Positions 16,401 through 23,523 of a DNA stretch of 33,495 bases are shown in pieces (within the stretch, counting starts at the first letter, position 1; every line of letters begins with the position of its first letter). Location: contig JACPRB010000163.1 in assembly GCA_016190155.1 (NCBI GenBank), positions 1-33,495 of the forward strand. Reading direction: 5' to 3'. The notes under the pieces are model-generated. The model was not told the origin of the DNA and made no database searches. It worked only from the letters and a program-made list of their open reading frames with translations. The position numbers and the translations under genes are program-made. This DNA is from Planctomycetota bacterium. Its GTDB lineage: Bacteria > Planctomycetota > MHYJ01 > JACPRB01.

Positions 16401-16885
16401 ACCGTGATGCCGCCGCCCAACCTGTAGGCGATGGCGTGCTCGATCGGTTCCGCCTGTCCGCGTCCGAAGAGCGGACGCACCTGCATGGCGTGGCCGCGCC
16501 ATGAAACACAAAGGCCGTCCTCGTAAGCTTTGGGGAGGTGCCCGCCGACGGGAATCGTCACTGGATCTTTCTCGCGGGCTACGTCGTAGTCCGGGCTTCC
16601 GAAGGCGTAGTGATCGCCTTGGTCCTCGAGCGCCTGGGCCGAGCCGCTCAGCAGTTCCGGTCTGCGGCCTTCGACGAAGGACGTCAGATCACGCACGTCG
16701 GCCACGAAGCCCTGCCACAGTGAGGCACGCGTGACGGCGGGCGTGGCGGCCGCGACGTTCTTTTCGAGCGGGGCCGGAGAGATTTGCGGCGCCGCGGGTG
16801 GCGCGTGACGGACGATCGACCCGGCCAGCAGGATCAAGCCGGCCACGACCCCGACGATGAGCAGAGCAGAGCGAGTGCGCTTCAT
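13406..16885 (-). CDS. Large exported kelch / FN3 / MAM-like adhesin-type protein
   Basis: 1159 aa from ATG 16885 (GAGGAG 7 nt upstream). Residues ~5-25 form a membrane/signal segment ('SALLIVGVVAGLILLAG'). A pre-kelch beta domain (~90-265) ends in 'FPVAVDPGW'. Seven kelch blades (~267-590) repeat 'SGKVLxxGG...SCELYDP..G.WSATG'. Two FN3-like domains follow (~600-790; 'YHWRARA' in the first, 'YHWQARA' in the second). Two tandem MAM/immune-inhibitor-A-like domains (~815-980, ~995-1159) share 'SATSxAxxLSG', 'SSTSGGC', 'DGTSN' and 'GWxIDD'. It is probably held at or released from the cell surface and binds glycans or proteins. Pre-kelch, kelch and FN3 parts resemble the ectodomains of the two kinases downstream. 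It is divergent from the TPR kinase and co-operonic with the FN3 gene. Confidence 0.83.
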   Translation of the reverse strand: MKRTRSALLIVGVVAGLILLAGSIVRHAPPAAPQISPAPLEKNVAAATPAVTRASLWQGFVADVRDLTSFVEGRRPELLSGSAQALEDQGDHYAFGSPDYDVAREKDPVTIPVGGHLPKAYEDGLCVSWRGHAMQVRPLFGRGQAEPIEHAIAYRLGGGITVVSAPLHDRVEELVVLERTDRLPDLAYELTPDSTVTDVKVTPAGSVELWSEEAPFLRLNPVEAMDANRKKIRGAWEIERRSETWIARAKVDLSDAAFPVAVDPGWSSTGGMLENTRSDHTATRLYDGRVLVAGGTTSWGSYLSSCELYHPASGTWSATGNLGIGRYGHRTVLMPSGKALLVGGYGNQGGLSSCEIYNPTTGVWSTTGSMGAGRYDHTLTLLPTGKVLAAGGTSTASCELYDPIQGAWSPTGLMSTSRTRHAAVLVPSGKVLVSGGDTVGVALPSCELYDPVSGSWSATGSLPDVRRDHDMQVLASGQVFLAGGESSTWYGYGNTPSCLLYTPAIETWTNAASMPEVLNNYSVSLLLSGKILAVGWSGANGFPPRSHLYDPTSDTWSATDSPTWTVVSHTATPLPSGKVLIASGSVSALYEPMAVSVPSDLSQHHSTGAALAVGETANSSTVLFRGVVSHPTGGTVQLQVEVRTAGESFTETPTASSSSVASGAQATVTVADLANGSYHWRARARTAQGQLSPWTQFYVGSPSFIVAVDYPPSVSAPAQYDGSSELATGATVSSILVLKAMVADLNGDPARLQVEIQPVGTPFANTPTATSGWFASGTQADVTVSGLPSGRYHWQARAAGGSSNFSAWVSFGGNSETAADFVAGGAFGYATSFDTLPPGWTLDAPMGGVSWGIDDTPLSGLSAPRSLNYNNGTDYRSLGNSRNTGSATSMAVDLSGMRNPQLAFACLYQTETAGTAYDKRFVRVSNNGFATPLLDRQLSSTSGGCADTGTWHQHVIELEPSWGNVQVRFRFDSIDGTSNAFAGWFIDDFAIREEAAPLPPAGALYQTDFGGTAGWTFSTPTANGVGWAMRANALQYNNGTNYDSGSPNAGSATSPAIGLSGSASPKLRFRCKYRTETTGTSWDKRWLHISKDGFTTQVLQRQFSSTSGGCGAMGAWHTHEINLDPAWGTINVRFFFDTVDGTSNNHEGWLIDDVVVQQQ

Positions 16886-16971
16886 ACGGTTTCTCCTCAC
16901 AAGGCGAATCCGCTCTCTGTTGCCAGTTCAGGGCGGGGCGTTTAAGAAATCCGGTATCCCGAACATCGCCC

Positions 16972-17001
16972 TTGCGGCGGCGCTGGAAGGATCGATATGA
17001 T
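16972..17001 (+). promoter_or_regulatory. Putative promoter of the TPR kinase gene
   Basis: TTGCGG (16972-16977), 18-nt spacer, TATGAT (16996-17001). The leader is 24 nt and holds a Shine-Dalgarno sequence (GGGGGAG), in contrast to the two kelch kinases. Confidence 0.4.
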
Positions 17002-17025
17002 TTCGGCCGCTGTGGGGGAGTGAGG

Positions 17026-19977
17026 ATGTCCGACGCCGCGCGCGAGGTTCGCGTTCGCGCCGCTCTGATCACCCACGAGCGGGAGCGCGAAGAGGGCCGA
17101 TACGAACGCCTGGAGGTGCTGGGCCGCGGCGGCATGGCCGTCGTGCACCGCGCGCGGGATCGCAAACTCGGGCGCGAGGTGGCGCTGAAAGTCCTGCGGG
17201 ACGACCTCGAGATCACGCCGGAGGCGGTCGCGCGGTTTCGACGGGAAGCGCAGGCGGCCGCCCAACTGTCGCATCCGCACATCGTGACGCTGCTGGATGC
17301 GGGCGAGGAGTCGGGGCAACTGTATCTCGCGATGGAATTGGTGCGGGGGCAGCCGCTCAGCCGGGCGCTGAAGGAGGGGCGGTCGGGCTTGCGCGCGCTG
17401 GTCGGGCTCTTGGAGAAGGTGGCCCGGGCGGTGGAGCACGCGCACGAGCGCGGAATCGTTCATCGGGATCTCAAGCCGGACAATGTGTTGGTCACGCCGG
17501 AAGGCGAGCCGAAGGTGGGGGACTTCGGGATTGCCTACCTGATGAGGGGCGGAACGGCGTTGACGCGCACGGGAGACGTCGTGGGCACGCCGCTCTACAT
17601 GGCGCCGGAGCAGCTGGAGGGACGGTTCAGGGCGATATCGCCGGGGACGGACGTATATGCGTTGGGCGCGATCTTGTACGAAATGCTGACCGGGCGACCG
17701 CCGCATGAGGGGGCGACGACCTTGGAGGTGATCGGCAGGATCCTGCGATTGGAGCCGGTGACGCCGAGAAAGTTGGACCGTCGGATCCCCGTCGATCTGG
17801 AGACGATCTGTCTGAAGGCGTTGGAGAAGGAGCCCCGGCGGCGCTACCGGACGGCGCGGGAGTTGGCCGACGAGTTGGGGCGTTGGCTGGCCGGAGAGGC
17901 GATTCACGCGCGTCCGACATCGTTCGCCTCGAAGATTGCGCGGAAGGTGCGGCGGCACCGCCTGATCGCAAGTCTCGTCGCTCTGCTCGGAGTCGTGACG
18001 CTGGGTGGGATTTTCGTCACGTCGGTGATGCGGCGCTCGTTTCAATTATCGATCGAGGCTCGGGAGGCTTTGGAAGCGGCGCGCCTGGCGCTGCGGGATT
18101 GGGAAGGCCAACGCTACGGAAAGCCCCACGACATCACGCCGTGGCGCCATCGCCTTCGTGAGGCGGTGATTCAACTGGAGCGGGCGCTGCAGCGCCAGCC
18201 GGAAGCGTCCACCGTGTGGGGCGAGCTGGGATGGGCTTGCTTCGAGTTGGGCGACTTGGATCGCGCGCGGGCGGCGCTGGAAGAGGCGGTGCGCCGCGAG
18301 CCGACCGAAGGGAGTCATCATTACCGATTGGGTCGGACGTGGCTGAGGATCTACGAGCGGGAGCGGGCCTTCGCCTCGAGAGGGCGCCGGGAGCGGGCGC
18401 TCGAAGAGGTCGAGGCGTGTCGGCGGACGGCCGACCGTGAATTCCAGACAGCCCTGGCCGCTTCCACGTGGGAGTCCGGCAAGGCCTGGGAGCGCGATTA
18501 CGTCCTGGCCTACGCCTCTTCGCGGAGCGGGAAGCGCGAGCGCGCCCGCGAACTTTGCGAGGACATCGCGCGTCGCCATGCGCTCGGAGGAGAAGAAGCG
18601 CTGATCCTCCTGGGAGAGATGGAAGAGGCGTTCGTTCAGAAGATCGCTTTTCTGGATCGCGCGGTGGATCTGGCCAGGTCGTACGCCCCGGCCTATGCGG
18701 CCGCCGCGTCGGCCCGAACGCGTCTGGGAGCGGCACTGGGTCTGAAAGGAGGCGTCCTCGACGAGATTGAAACCGCGCTGCGCACGGCGCTCGATCAGGC
18801 CCAAACGGCCACCCAGATCGATGAGGACCTCCCGGCGGGTTGGTCGGCGCTGGGACACGCGCGCCTCAACTGGGCCGATCACCGCGGCAAGCGCGGCGAC
18901 GACGTCTCGGAGTCCTATCGGCGGGCGGTCGAGGAAGAGTGCGCGAGGGCGATTCTCCTGGAACCGCACCGGGCCGAGCCGTGGTGGATTCGCGCCGCCG
19001 GCCTGCACGAATGGGCCTCGTATCGGGCAGGGCGGGGCGAGGCGTCGCCGGATCTGTTCCGCAGATCCATCGAGGACTGCGATCGCGCGATCGAGATCGA
19101 GGGAGAATGTCCGGAAGCGTACAACAGCCGCGGGGCCGCGAAGGCGGACTCGGGGGATCCGGCGGGGGCGATTGCGGACTACGACCGGGCGATTGAAATC
19201 GACCGGGGTTATGCGGAAGCCTACGTCAACCGGGGGAACGCCCTGATGAAACTGGGCGACGCAGCTCGTGCCGTCACGGATTACGACCTGGCTATCGAGA
19301 TCTCGGACGTCTACGCGGGGGCGTACAATGGGCGCGGCGCCGCGAAGTTGGCGTTGAAGGACGTGGCGGGGGCGATCGCGGATTTCGACCGCGCGATTCA
19401 AATCAAGCCGGAGTACGCCGTCGCGTACAACAACCGCGCGACCGCCCGGCAGCAAGCGGGAGACCCGGCGGGAGCCGTCGCGGACTGCGACTGCGCGATC
19501 CGAATCAACGGCGCCTTCGCGCCGGCCTACTACAATCGAGCGGATGCGCGAGCGGCCCAGGGCGATCTTGCCGGAGCCATCGGCGACTATACGCGGGCGA
19601 TCGAGATCAATCCGGCCCATGCCGAGGCGTACGTCAATCGCGGGATCGTCAGAACCCGGCGTGGCGAGCTGGCGGCGGCTCTGTCCGATTACGATCGCGC
19701 GATCGAAATGCGTCCGGACCTTGCGCAAGGGTACGTGAATCGCGGGATCGCCAAGATGATGCAAGGCGATCCTGCGGGCGCGATGGCCGACTACGACCGC
19801 GCCATCGAGCTCGGCGCGAATTTCCCCGAAGTCTACGTCAACCGGGGCTTGTTACGAGAAGGGCGGGGCGATGTCGAGGGGGCGGCGGCGGACTTCGAGA
19901 CGGCGCTCGGGAAGGCGTCGCCGAATTGGCCGCCCCGTGGGAAAGTCGAGGAGTTTCTGAAGAGGGTCCGCCGGTGA
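17026..19977 (+). CDS. Transmembrane Ser/Thr protein kinase with C-terminal TPR array
   Basis: 983 aa from ATG 17026 (GGGGGAG about 5 nt upstream; the ORF-track start at 16972 lies in the promoter). The kinase domain (~26-290) is complete: 'GRGGMAVVHRA' loop, 'VALKVL' Lys, 'HRDLKPDN' catalytic loop, 'VGDFGIA' and 'APEQ'. One membrane helix follows (~313-335, 'LIASLVALLGVVTLGGIF'). The remaining ~640 residues are TPRs: degenerate units first, then eight near-perfect 34-residue units at the end. Hanks-type kinases of this class phosphorylate cytoplasmic proteins in response to signals sensed through the C-terminal region. The gene is divergent from the exported kelch gene and converges on the first kelch kinase with a 4-nt gap. 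Confidence 0.9.
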   Translation: MSDAAREVRVRAALITHEREREEGRYERLEVLGRGGMAVVHRARDRKLGREVALKVLRDDLEITPEAVARFRREAQAAAQLSHPHIVTLLDAGEESGQLYLAMELVRGQPLSRALKEGRSGLRALVGLLEKVARAVEHAHERGIVHRDLKPDNVLVTPEGEPKVGDFGIAYLMRGGTALTRTGDVVGTPLYMAPEQLEGRFRAISPGTDVYALGAILYEMLTGRPPHEGATTLEVIGRILRLEPVTPRKLDRRIPVDLETICLKALEKEPRRRYRTARELADELGRWLAGEAIHARPTSFASKIARKVRRHRLIASLVALLGVVTLGGIFVTSVMRRSFQLSIEAREALEAARLALRDWEGQRYGKPHDITPWRHRLREAVIQLERALQRQPEASTVWGELGWACFELGDLDRARAALEEAVRREPTEGSHHYRLGRTWLRIYERERAFASRGRRERALEEVEACRRTADREFQTALAASTWESGKAWERDYVLAYASSRSGKRERARELCEDIARRHALGGEEALILLGEMEEAFVQKIAFLDRAVDLARSYAPAYAAAASARTRLGAALGLKGGVLDEIETALRTALDQAQTATQIDEDLPAGWSALGHARLNWADHRGKRGDDVSESYRRAVEEECARAILLEPHRAEPWWIRAAGLHEWASYRAGRGEASPDLFRRSIEDCDRAIEIEGECPEAYNSRGAAKADSGDPAGAIADYDRAIEIDRGYAEAYVNRGNALMKLGDAARAVTDYDLAIEISDVYAGAYNGRGAAKLALKDVAGAIADFDRAIQIKPEYAVAYNNRATARQQAGDPAGAVADCDCAIRINGAFAPAYYNRADARAAQGDLAGAIGDYTRAIEINPAHAEAYVNRGIVRTRRGELAAALSDYDRAIEMRPDLAQGYVNRGIAKMMQGDPAGAMADYDRAIELGANFPEVYVNRGLLREGRGDVEGAAADFETALGKASPNWPPRGKVEEFLKRVRR
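19111..19926 (+). repeat. Eight 102-bp in-frame TPR units
   Basis: Eight consecutive 34-codon units, each built on 'AYVNRGxAxxxxGDxAGAIADYDRAIEI', with no insertions between them (8 x 102 = 816 bp). The unusually regular phase suggests recent expansion or selection for a superhelical scaffold, and makes unit-number change by recombination possible. Confidence 0.8.
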
Positions 19978-19981
19978 ACGC

Positions 19982-22900
19982 TTACCTCTGTTCCACCCAC
20001 TCGCCGGTCGCCCCGCTGGGATCGATGGCCCTGACCCGCCAATGATGGCTTGTTCCTGGCTCCAGGGCCGGGCTCTTCGTCCAGGCGACGTTTCCGCTGA
20101 GGACCGGCTCACTCGTCAAGAGTCGGGTCCCGTTGAACTTCTCGCCGATCCGCTTGAGCTCCATCTGCAGGCGCACCAGGCCGCCGTCGGGGTCGCTCAC
20201 CACCGCTTGCACGCGGCCCCCGTCGGTGACGACGCCGCCGCTCGGCGCCCACGGACGATGGTTGGCTCCTCTTTCGTCTTCGTAGATTTCGGCCGTCGTG
20301 TGGAATCTCACGAACGTATCATCCGGCCGGCCGCCCACGATCAGCAGCTTCCCTTCCTCGATCCGCACCGCGACCGCGCGGTCGCGCTTCTCGTTCAGGA
20401 GAGGTACTCCGTCCCCAGGCCCGGTCCACCGGCCGCCTTCGTACCGGCGCACTTCGTCGGATGGCCCGAAGCTATTCCCGCCCGCCTGAAGGATGACGCC
20501 TTTGCTCCGCGTGACCTCCGCGGCGAGCGCGCCTCTGCTCTCCGGCATGGATCCCGTGGAGATCCACCGACCTTCGGAGAAGACCTCGCAATCGGCGACA
20601 CTCACGGCGCCGTCGTTGCCGCCTGATCTGAGCACGCCGCCGTCCGGCAAGCGAATCAGCGAGAAGTACCCTCGAGGGCCTTGCAGGGGAGGCGCCGCTT
20701 GCCATCGCCCGCCTTCGGCATCCGGCGCGTAGATCTCGCACGTGTCGCGGGCTCCCAGATTCCGCTTGAATCCGCCGGCCACGAGGACGCGGCCATCGTC
20801 CATGCGGATCGCTCCGAAGGCGCGCCGAGACTCGTTCATCGCGGCGGTGGGCACGAATGAATTCGTGGAGGGCACAAATAGGTCGCATTCGCCCGTGCCG
20901 CCCCGGGGATCGTCCGGAAGGTTGGGGGGCACCATGGTCGCTCCACCCAAGACCAGGACGCGACCGTCCTCCAGCAGGATGCCCTGGTGGTGAACGCGCC
21001 CCGTGCTCATGGGGTTGCTCGTCGGCATCCAGTCCCCTCCTGGATCCAAGCAGAAGGCGGTGCTCAGCACCCACAACCGGCGCGGAACGTATCCTCCGGT
21101 GAGCAACACCCGACCGTCCTTTAGGAGCGTCAGGACCGGGAAGTGCCGCCCCTCCGAGAGAGGAAGGCTCGCTTCGGCGCTCCACGTCTCGGTCACCGGA
21201 TCGAACACTTCGCAGCTGGACAGGAGATCCTGCGTGTTCCGTCCGCAAGCCACCAAGACCCGCTCGTCCTCGAGCAACACCGCGGCATGACGTTCCCGTG
21301 GCGTGGCCATGTGGCTGGTGCTCGTCCAGCTCACTCCGATGAGCGCCGGCAGGTAGGGTTCTCTCTTGGCATCGAACTGGACGCGGACCTCGAGCTTCCG
21401 CGCGTCGCCGATGGCCACGGAGGCGAGACGGGGATGGTCTGGTTCGACGCCGTTCACCAGGATCTTGCCCGTCCTTGGCGTCCCCTCGGCGTCGACCATG
21501 ATCGGGCGGAGCATCCGTAGCCAGGCGCAACCGGCGTGATCTCGAAGCTCGGCATATCCGTCGGGCGCCAATGTTACGGAACCGACCCTCGATCGCAGGT
21601 CCAGATCGTATTCCGGAGCTTCGGGGGCCGATACGGTCAGCCATTCCTCCAGTCGTTCCTCGCTCCGCGCGACCAGCGATACGACGCGGCCGTGGTCCAG
21701 GCTCACGCGAATCTCCTCCGCTTGGCTCATCCGACCCACGACGAACCTCACGCACTTCTCGGCGAAGCTTGATCGAGTCAGGGCCTCGCGGACTTCGTTG
21801 AGCGTCGCCCGTGTCCAAGGCAAGGGGCGGGAGTTCCGCCACGCCGTGCGCACCTCCACCGGGCCGTCGGAGATGACGGCCGATCCGTCCTGTTCGGGCC
21901 AGGTCACGTTCAACCGCCGCTTCAACAGTCGCCATTGGCGCGAGGGCCCTCGCGCCACGGGCATGTTCTTCGCCCCTTCAGGACGGGCCCCGATCTCCCG
22001 AAGAAGACGGATTCTGCGAAGACCTTGTTCGGCCTCCTCGTGCTCGGGCATGATCGCCAGCACCCGCAGATAAAGGCCCAGGGCGTCGTCCTGCCGTCCC
22101 TCCCGCTCGAGGATGGCCGCTTGCCTCAGCAGGTCCTTGATTTCCCGTTCTCGCCCCGCTTCCGAGACCATCCAGCCCGCGATCGCCAGGAAGCCGGCGA
22201 GCAGGACTGCCCCTGCCGCTGCGCTCAACGCCGGGCGCGTCCGGACCCATCGTGCCGCCTTCCTGAGCGTTCCCGGTGGCTTCGCCAGGACCCGCTTTGC
22301 CTCGCGATATCGTTGCAACTCATCGGCGAATTCGTTTCCGTTGCCGTATCGGAGGTCCGGATTCTTTTCCAATGCCTTGAGGCAGATCGCCTCCAAGGCC
22401 GAACTCACCTTCGGATTCGCCTTGCGTGGCGGATACGGTTCCTCCAGCAGGATCCGCGTGAAGAGCTTCGCGAGGGTGTCGTCGACGAACGGCGGCTTGC
22501 CGGTGATGATCTCGTAGAGCATCGCCCCCATGGCGTAGACATCCGTCCGCGGAGTCATCTCCTCCAAGGATCCTCTCACCTGCTCGGGTGCCATGTAGAG
22601 CGGCGTGCCCATCGCCGTCCCCGCGTTCGTGATCGCTGAGGTCGAATCCGCCAAACGTGCCATCCCGAAATCCCCGACCTTCGGTTCCCCTTCCGGAGTG
22701 ACCAGGATGTTCGCCGGCTTGAGATCCCGGTGAACGATTCCGCGCTCGTGCGCCGCTCCTACGCCCCTCGCCACTTTCTCCAGAGTTTCCAGCGCCGCCT
22801 TCTGGTCCATCGCCCTCGTCTGCAGGAGTCGGTCCAGCGACAGTCCCTGCACCAGCTCCATCACGATGCAGAGTCCCCCATGCGCTTCTCCCGCGTCGAA

Positions 22901-23101
22901 CACCTGGACCACGTTCGGGTGCGACAGCCCCGCCGCCAGCCGCGCCTCCCTCAGAAAGCGGTGCCGTGCCGCCTCGGTTGTTCCGCGATCCGACCGCAGC
23001 ATCTTGATCGCGACCATCCGATTGAGACTCTGGTCCCAAGCCTTGTACACCGCTCCTTGCGCGCCTTCCCCCAAATGCTCCCGCAGCTCGTAGCGCTCCA
23101 T
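19982..23101 (-). CDS. Transmembrane Ser/Thr kinase with kelch propeller and FN3 ectodomain (paralogue 1)
   Basis: 1039 aa from ATG 23101 ('MERYELREHLGEGAQG'). The kinase domain (~4-270) is intact: 'VAIKML', 'HRDLKPANIL', 'VGDFGMARL', 'MAPEQ'. A membrane helix lies at ~292-311 ('SAAAGAVLLAGFLAIAGWM'). A single TPR-like hairpin follows ('LEREGRQDDALGLYLRVLAI'), then a pre-kelch domain (~385-625) and seven kelch blades (~626-955; 'EDGRVLVLGG', 'DDGRVLVAGG', 'EEGKLLIVGG'), and a final FN3 domain ('SHHWRVRAIDPSG'). Topology predicts a cytoplasmic kinase and an outer propeller as sensor. It is a tandem paralogue of the next kinase, from which it differs mainly by the TPR-like hairpin. The longer ORF-track start is rejected because a promoter sits immediately upstream of 23101. 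Confidence 0.87.
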   Translation of the reverse strand: MERYELREHLGEGAQGAVYKAWDQSLNRMVAIKMLRSDRGTTEAARHRFLREARLAAGLSHPNVVQVFDAGEAHGGLCIVMELVQGLSLDRLLQTRAMDQKAALETLEKVARGVGAAHERGIVHRDLKPANILVTPEGEPKVGDFGMARLADSTSAITNAGTAMGTPLYMAPEQVRGSLEEMTPRTDVYAMGAMLYEIITGKPPFVDDTLAKLFTRILLEEPYPPRKANPKVSSALEAICLKALEKNPDLRYGNGNEFADELQRYREAKRVLAKPPGTLRKAARWVRTRPALSAAAGAVLLAGFLAIAGWMVSEAGREREIKDLLRQAAILEREGRQDDALGLYLRVLAIMPEHEEAEQGLRRIRLLREIGARPEGAKNMPVARGPSRQWRLLKRRLNVTWPEQDGSAVISDGPVEVRTAWRNSRPLPWTRATLNEVREALTRSSFAEKCVRFVVGRMSQAEEIRVSLDHGRVVSLVARSEERLEEWLTVSAPEAPEYDLDLRSRVGSVTLAPDGYAELRDHAGCAWLRMLRPIMVDAEGTPRTGKILVNGVEPDHPRLASVAIGDARKLEVRVQFDAKREPYLPALIGVSWTSTSHMATPRERHAAVLLEDERVLVACGRNTQDLLSSCEVFDPVTETWSAEASLPLSEGRHFPVLTLLKDGRVLLTGGYVPRRLWVLSTAFCLDPGGDWMPTSNPMSTGRVHHQGILLEDGRVLVLGGATMVPPNLPDDPRGGTGECDLFVPSTNSFVPTAAMNESRRAFGAIRMDDGRVLVAGGFKRNLGARDTCEIYAPDAEGGRWQAAPPLQGPRGYFSLIRLPDGGVLRSGGNDGAVSVADCEVFSEGRWISTGSMPESRGALAAEVTRSKGVILQAGGNSFGPSDEVRRYEGGRWTGPGDGVPLLNEKRDRAVAVRIEEGKLLIVGGRPDDTFVRFHTTAEIYEDERGANHRPWAPSGGVVTDGGRVQAVVSDPDGGLVRLQMELKRIGEKFNGTRLLTSEPVLSGNVAWTKSPALEPGTSHHWRVRAIDPSGATGEWVEQR

Positions 23102-23109
23102 CTGTTGCA

Positions 23110-23137
23110 AGAATAACGCACCCGGCCTCGGGCACAA
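23110..23137 (-). promoter_or_regulatory. Leaderless-type promoter of kelch kinase 1
   Basis: Minus strand TTGTGC (23132-23137), 16-nt spacer, TATTCT (23110-23115), then exactly 8 nt to ATG. The same spacing and similar words precede kelch kinase 2, which supports both. Confidence 0.5.
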
Positions 23138-23444
23138 GGGGGGCGGTTCAGCCTCGCCCGTCCGTGACCGCATTGCACCTCGCATAGCCGTTCACCGCAG
23201 CGCGCAGAGAGCGCGGAGAAGACGCAGAGCTTCCGAAGAATAAAGAGGTCAGCGCATCCGAATCGGCGCAAGGGAGCCCCTGAAGTGCTCGTTCTTCAGT
23301 TGGAACGTCTTCTCTGCGATTCCGTCCGCGTCGCTCGGCGCTCTTCCTGGCGAACGCCTCGGCCTCAACGCGGACTTTCCGGAAGTCGGCGTGAACCGCG
23401 ATCACGACCCGGCGGTGTAATCGTTCAGCCGTTCATTCGTTCTT
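23138..23444. other. Intergenic DNA with repeat remnants, no convincing gene
   Basis: This stretch between the two kelch kinases holds a GCAGAGAGCGCGGAGAAGA run at 23189-23229, related to the repeat at 174-250, and CGTTCA words from 23421 onward. The 85-aa minus-strand ORF here (23148-23405) is Arg-rich, crosses the repeat and has no recognisable domain; I do not call it a gene. Confidence 0.5.
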
Positions 23445-23523
23445 CCGTTCATCGGTTCTCGCGTTTACCCGTTCCTGACGGACCAGAAGCCAGGAACGGA
23501 TGAATGGGTGAACCGGTGAACGG
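23445..23523. repeat. Long imperfect inverted repeat at the 3' end of kelch kinase 2
   Basis: Two 33-nt arms (23445-23477 and 23491-23523) match at 27 of 33 positions when one is reverse-complemented, around a 13-nt loop. Arms are built of CGTTCATCGGTTC / GTGAACCGGTGAACGG words. The structure ends one base before the kinase 2 stop codon, so it could fold in that transcript and act as terminator or 3' stabiliser. No T-tract follows. Confidence 0.6.

Noticed and set aside
18046-19764. 572-aa minus-strand ORF with internal repeats
   Set aside because: Its repeats mirror the TPR units on the other strand; a shadow of the kinase gene.
20472-21935. 487-aa minus-strand ORF
   Set aside because: Alternate frame inside kelch kinase 1, Arg/Gly-rich without domain structure.
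23148-23405. 85-aa minus-strand ORF between the kelch kinases
   Set aside because: Crosses a repeat and has no domain; likely chance.
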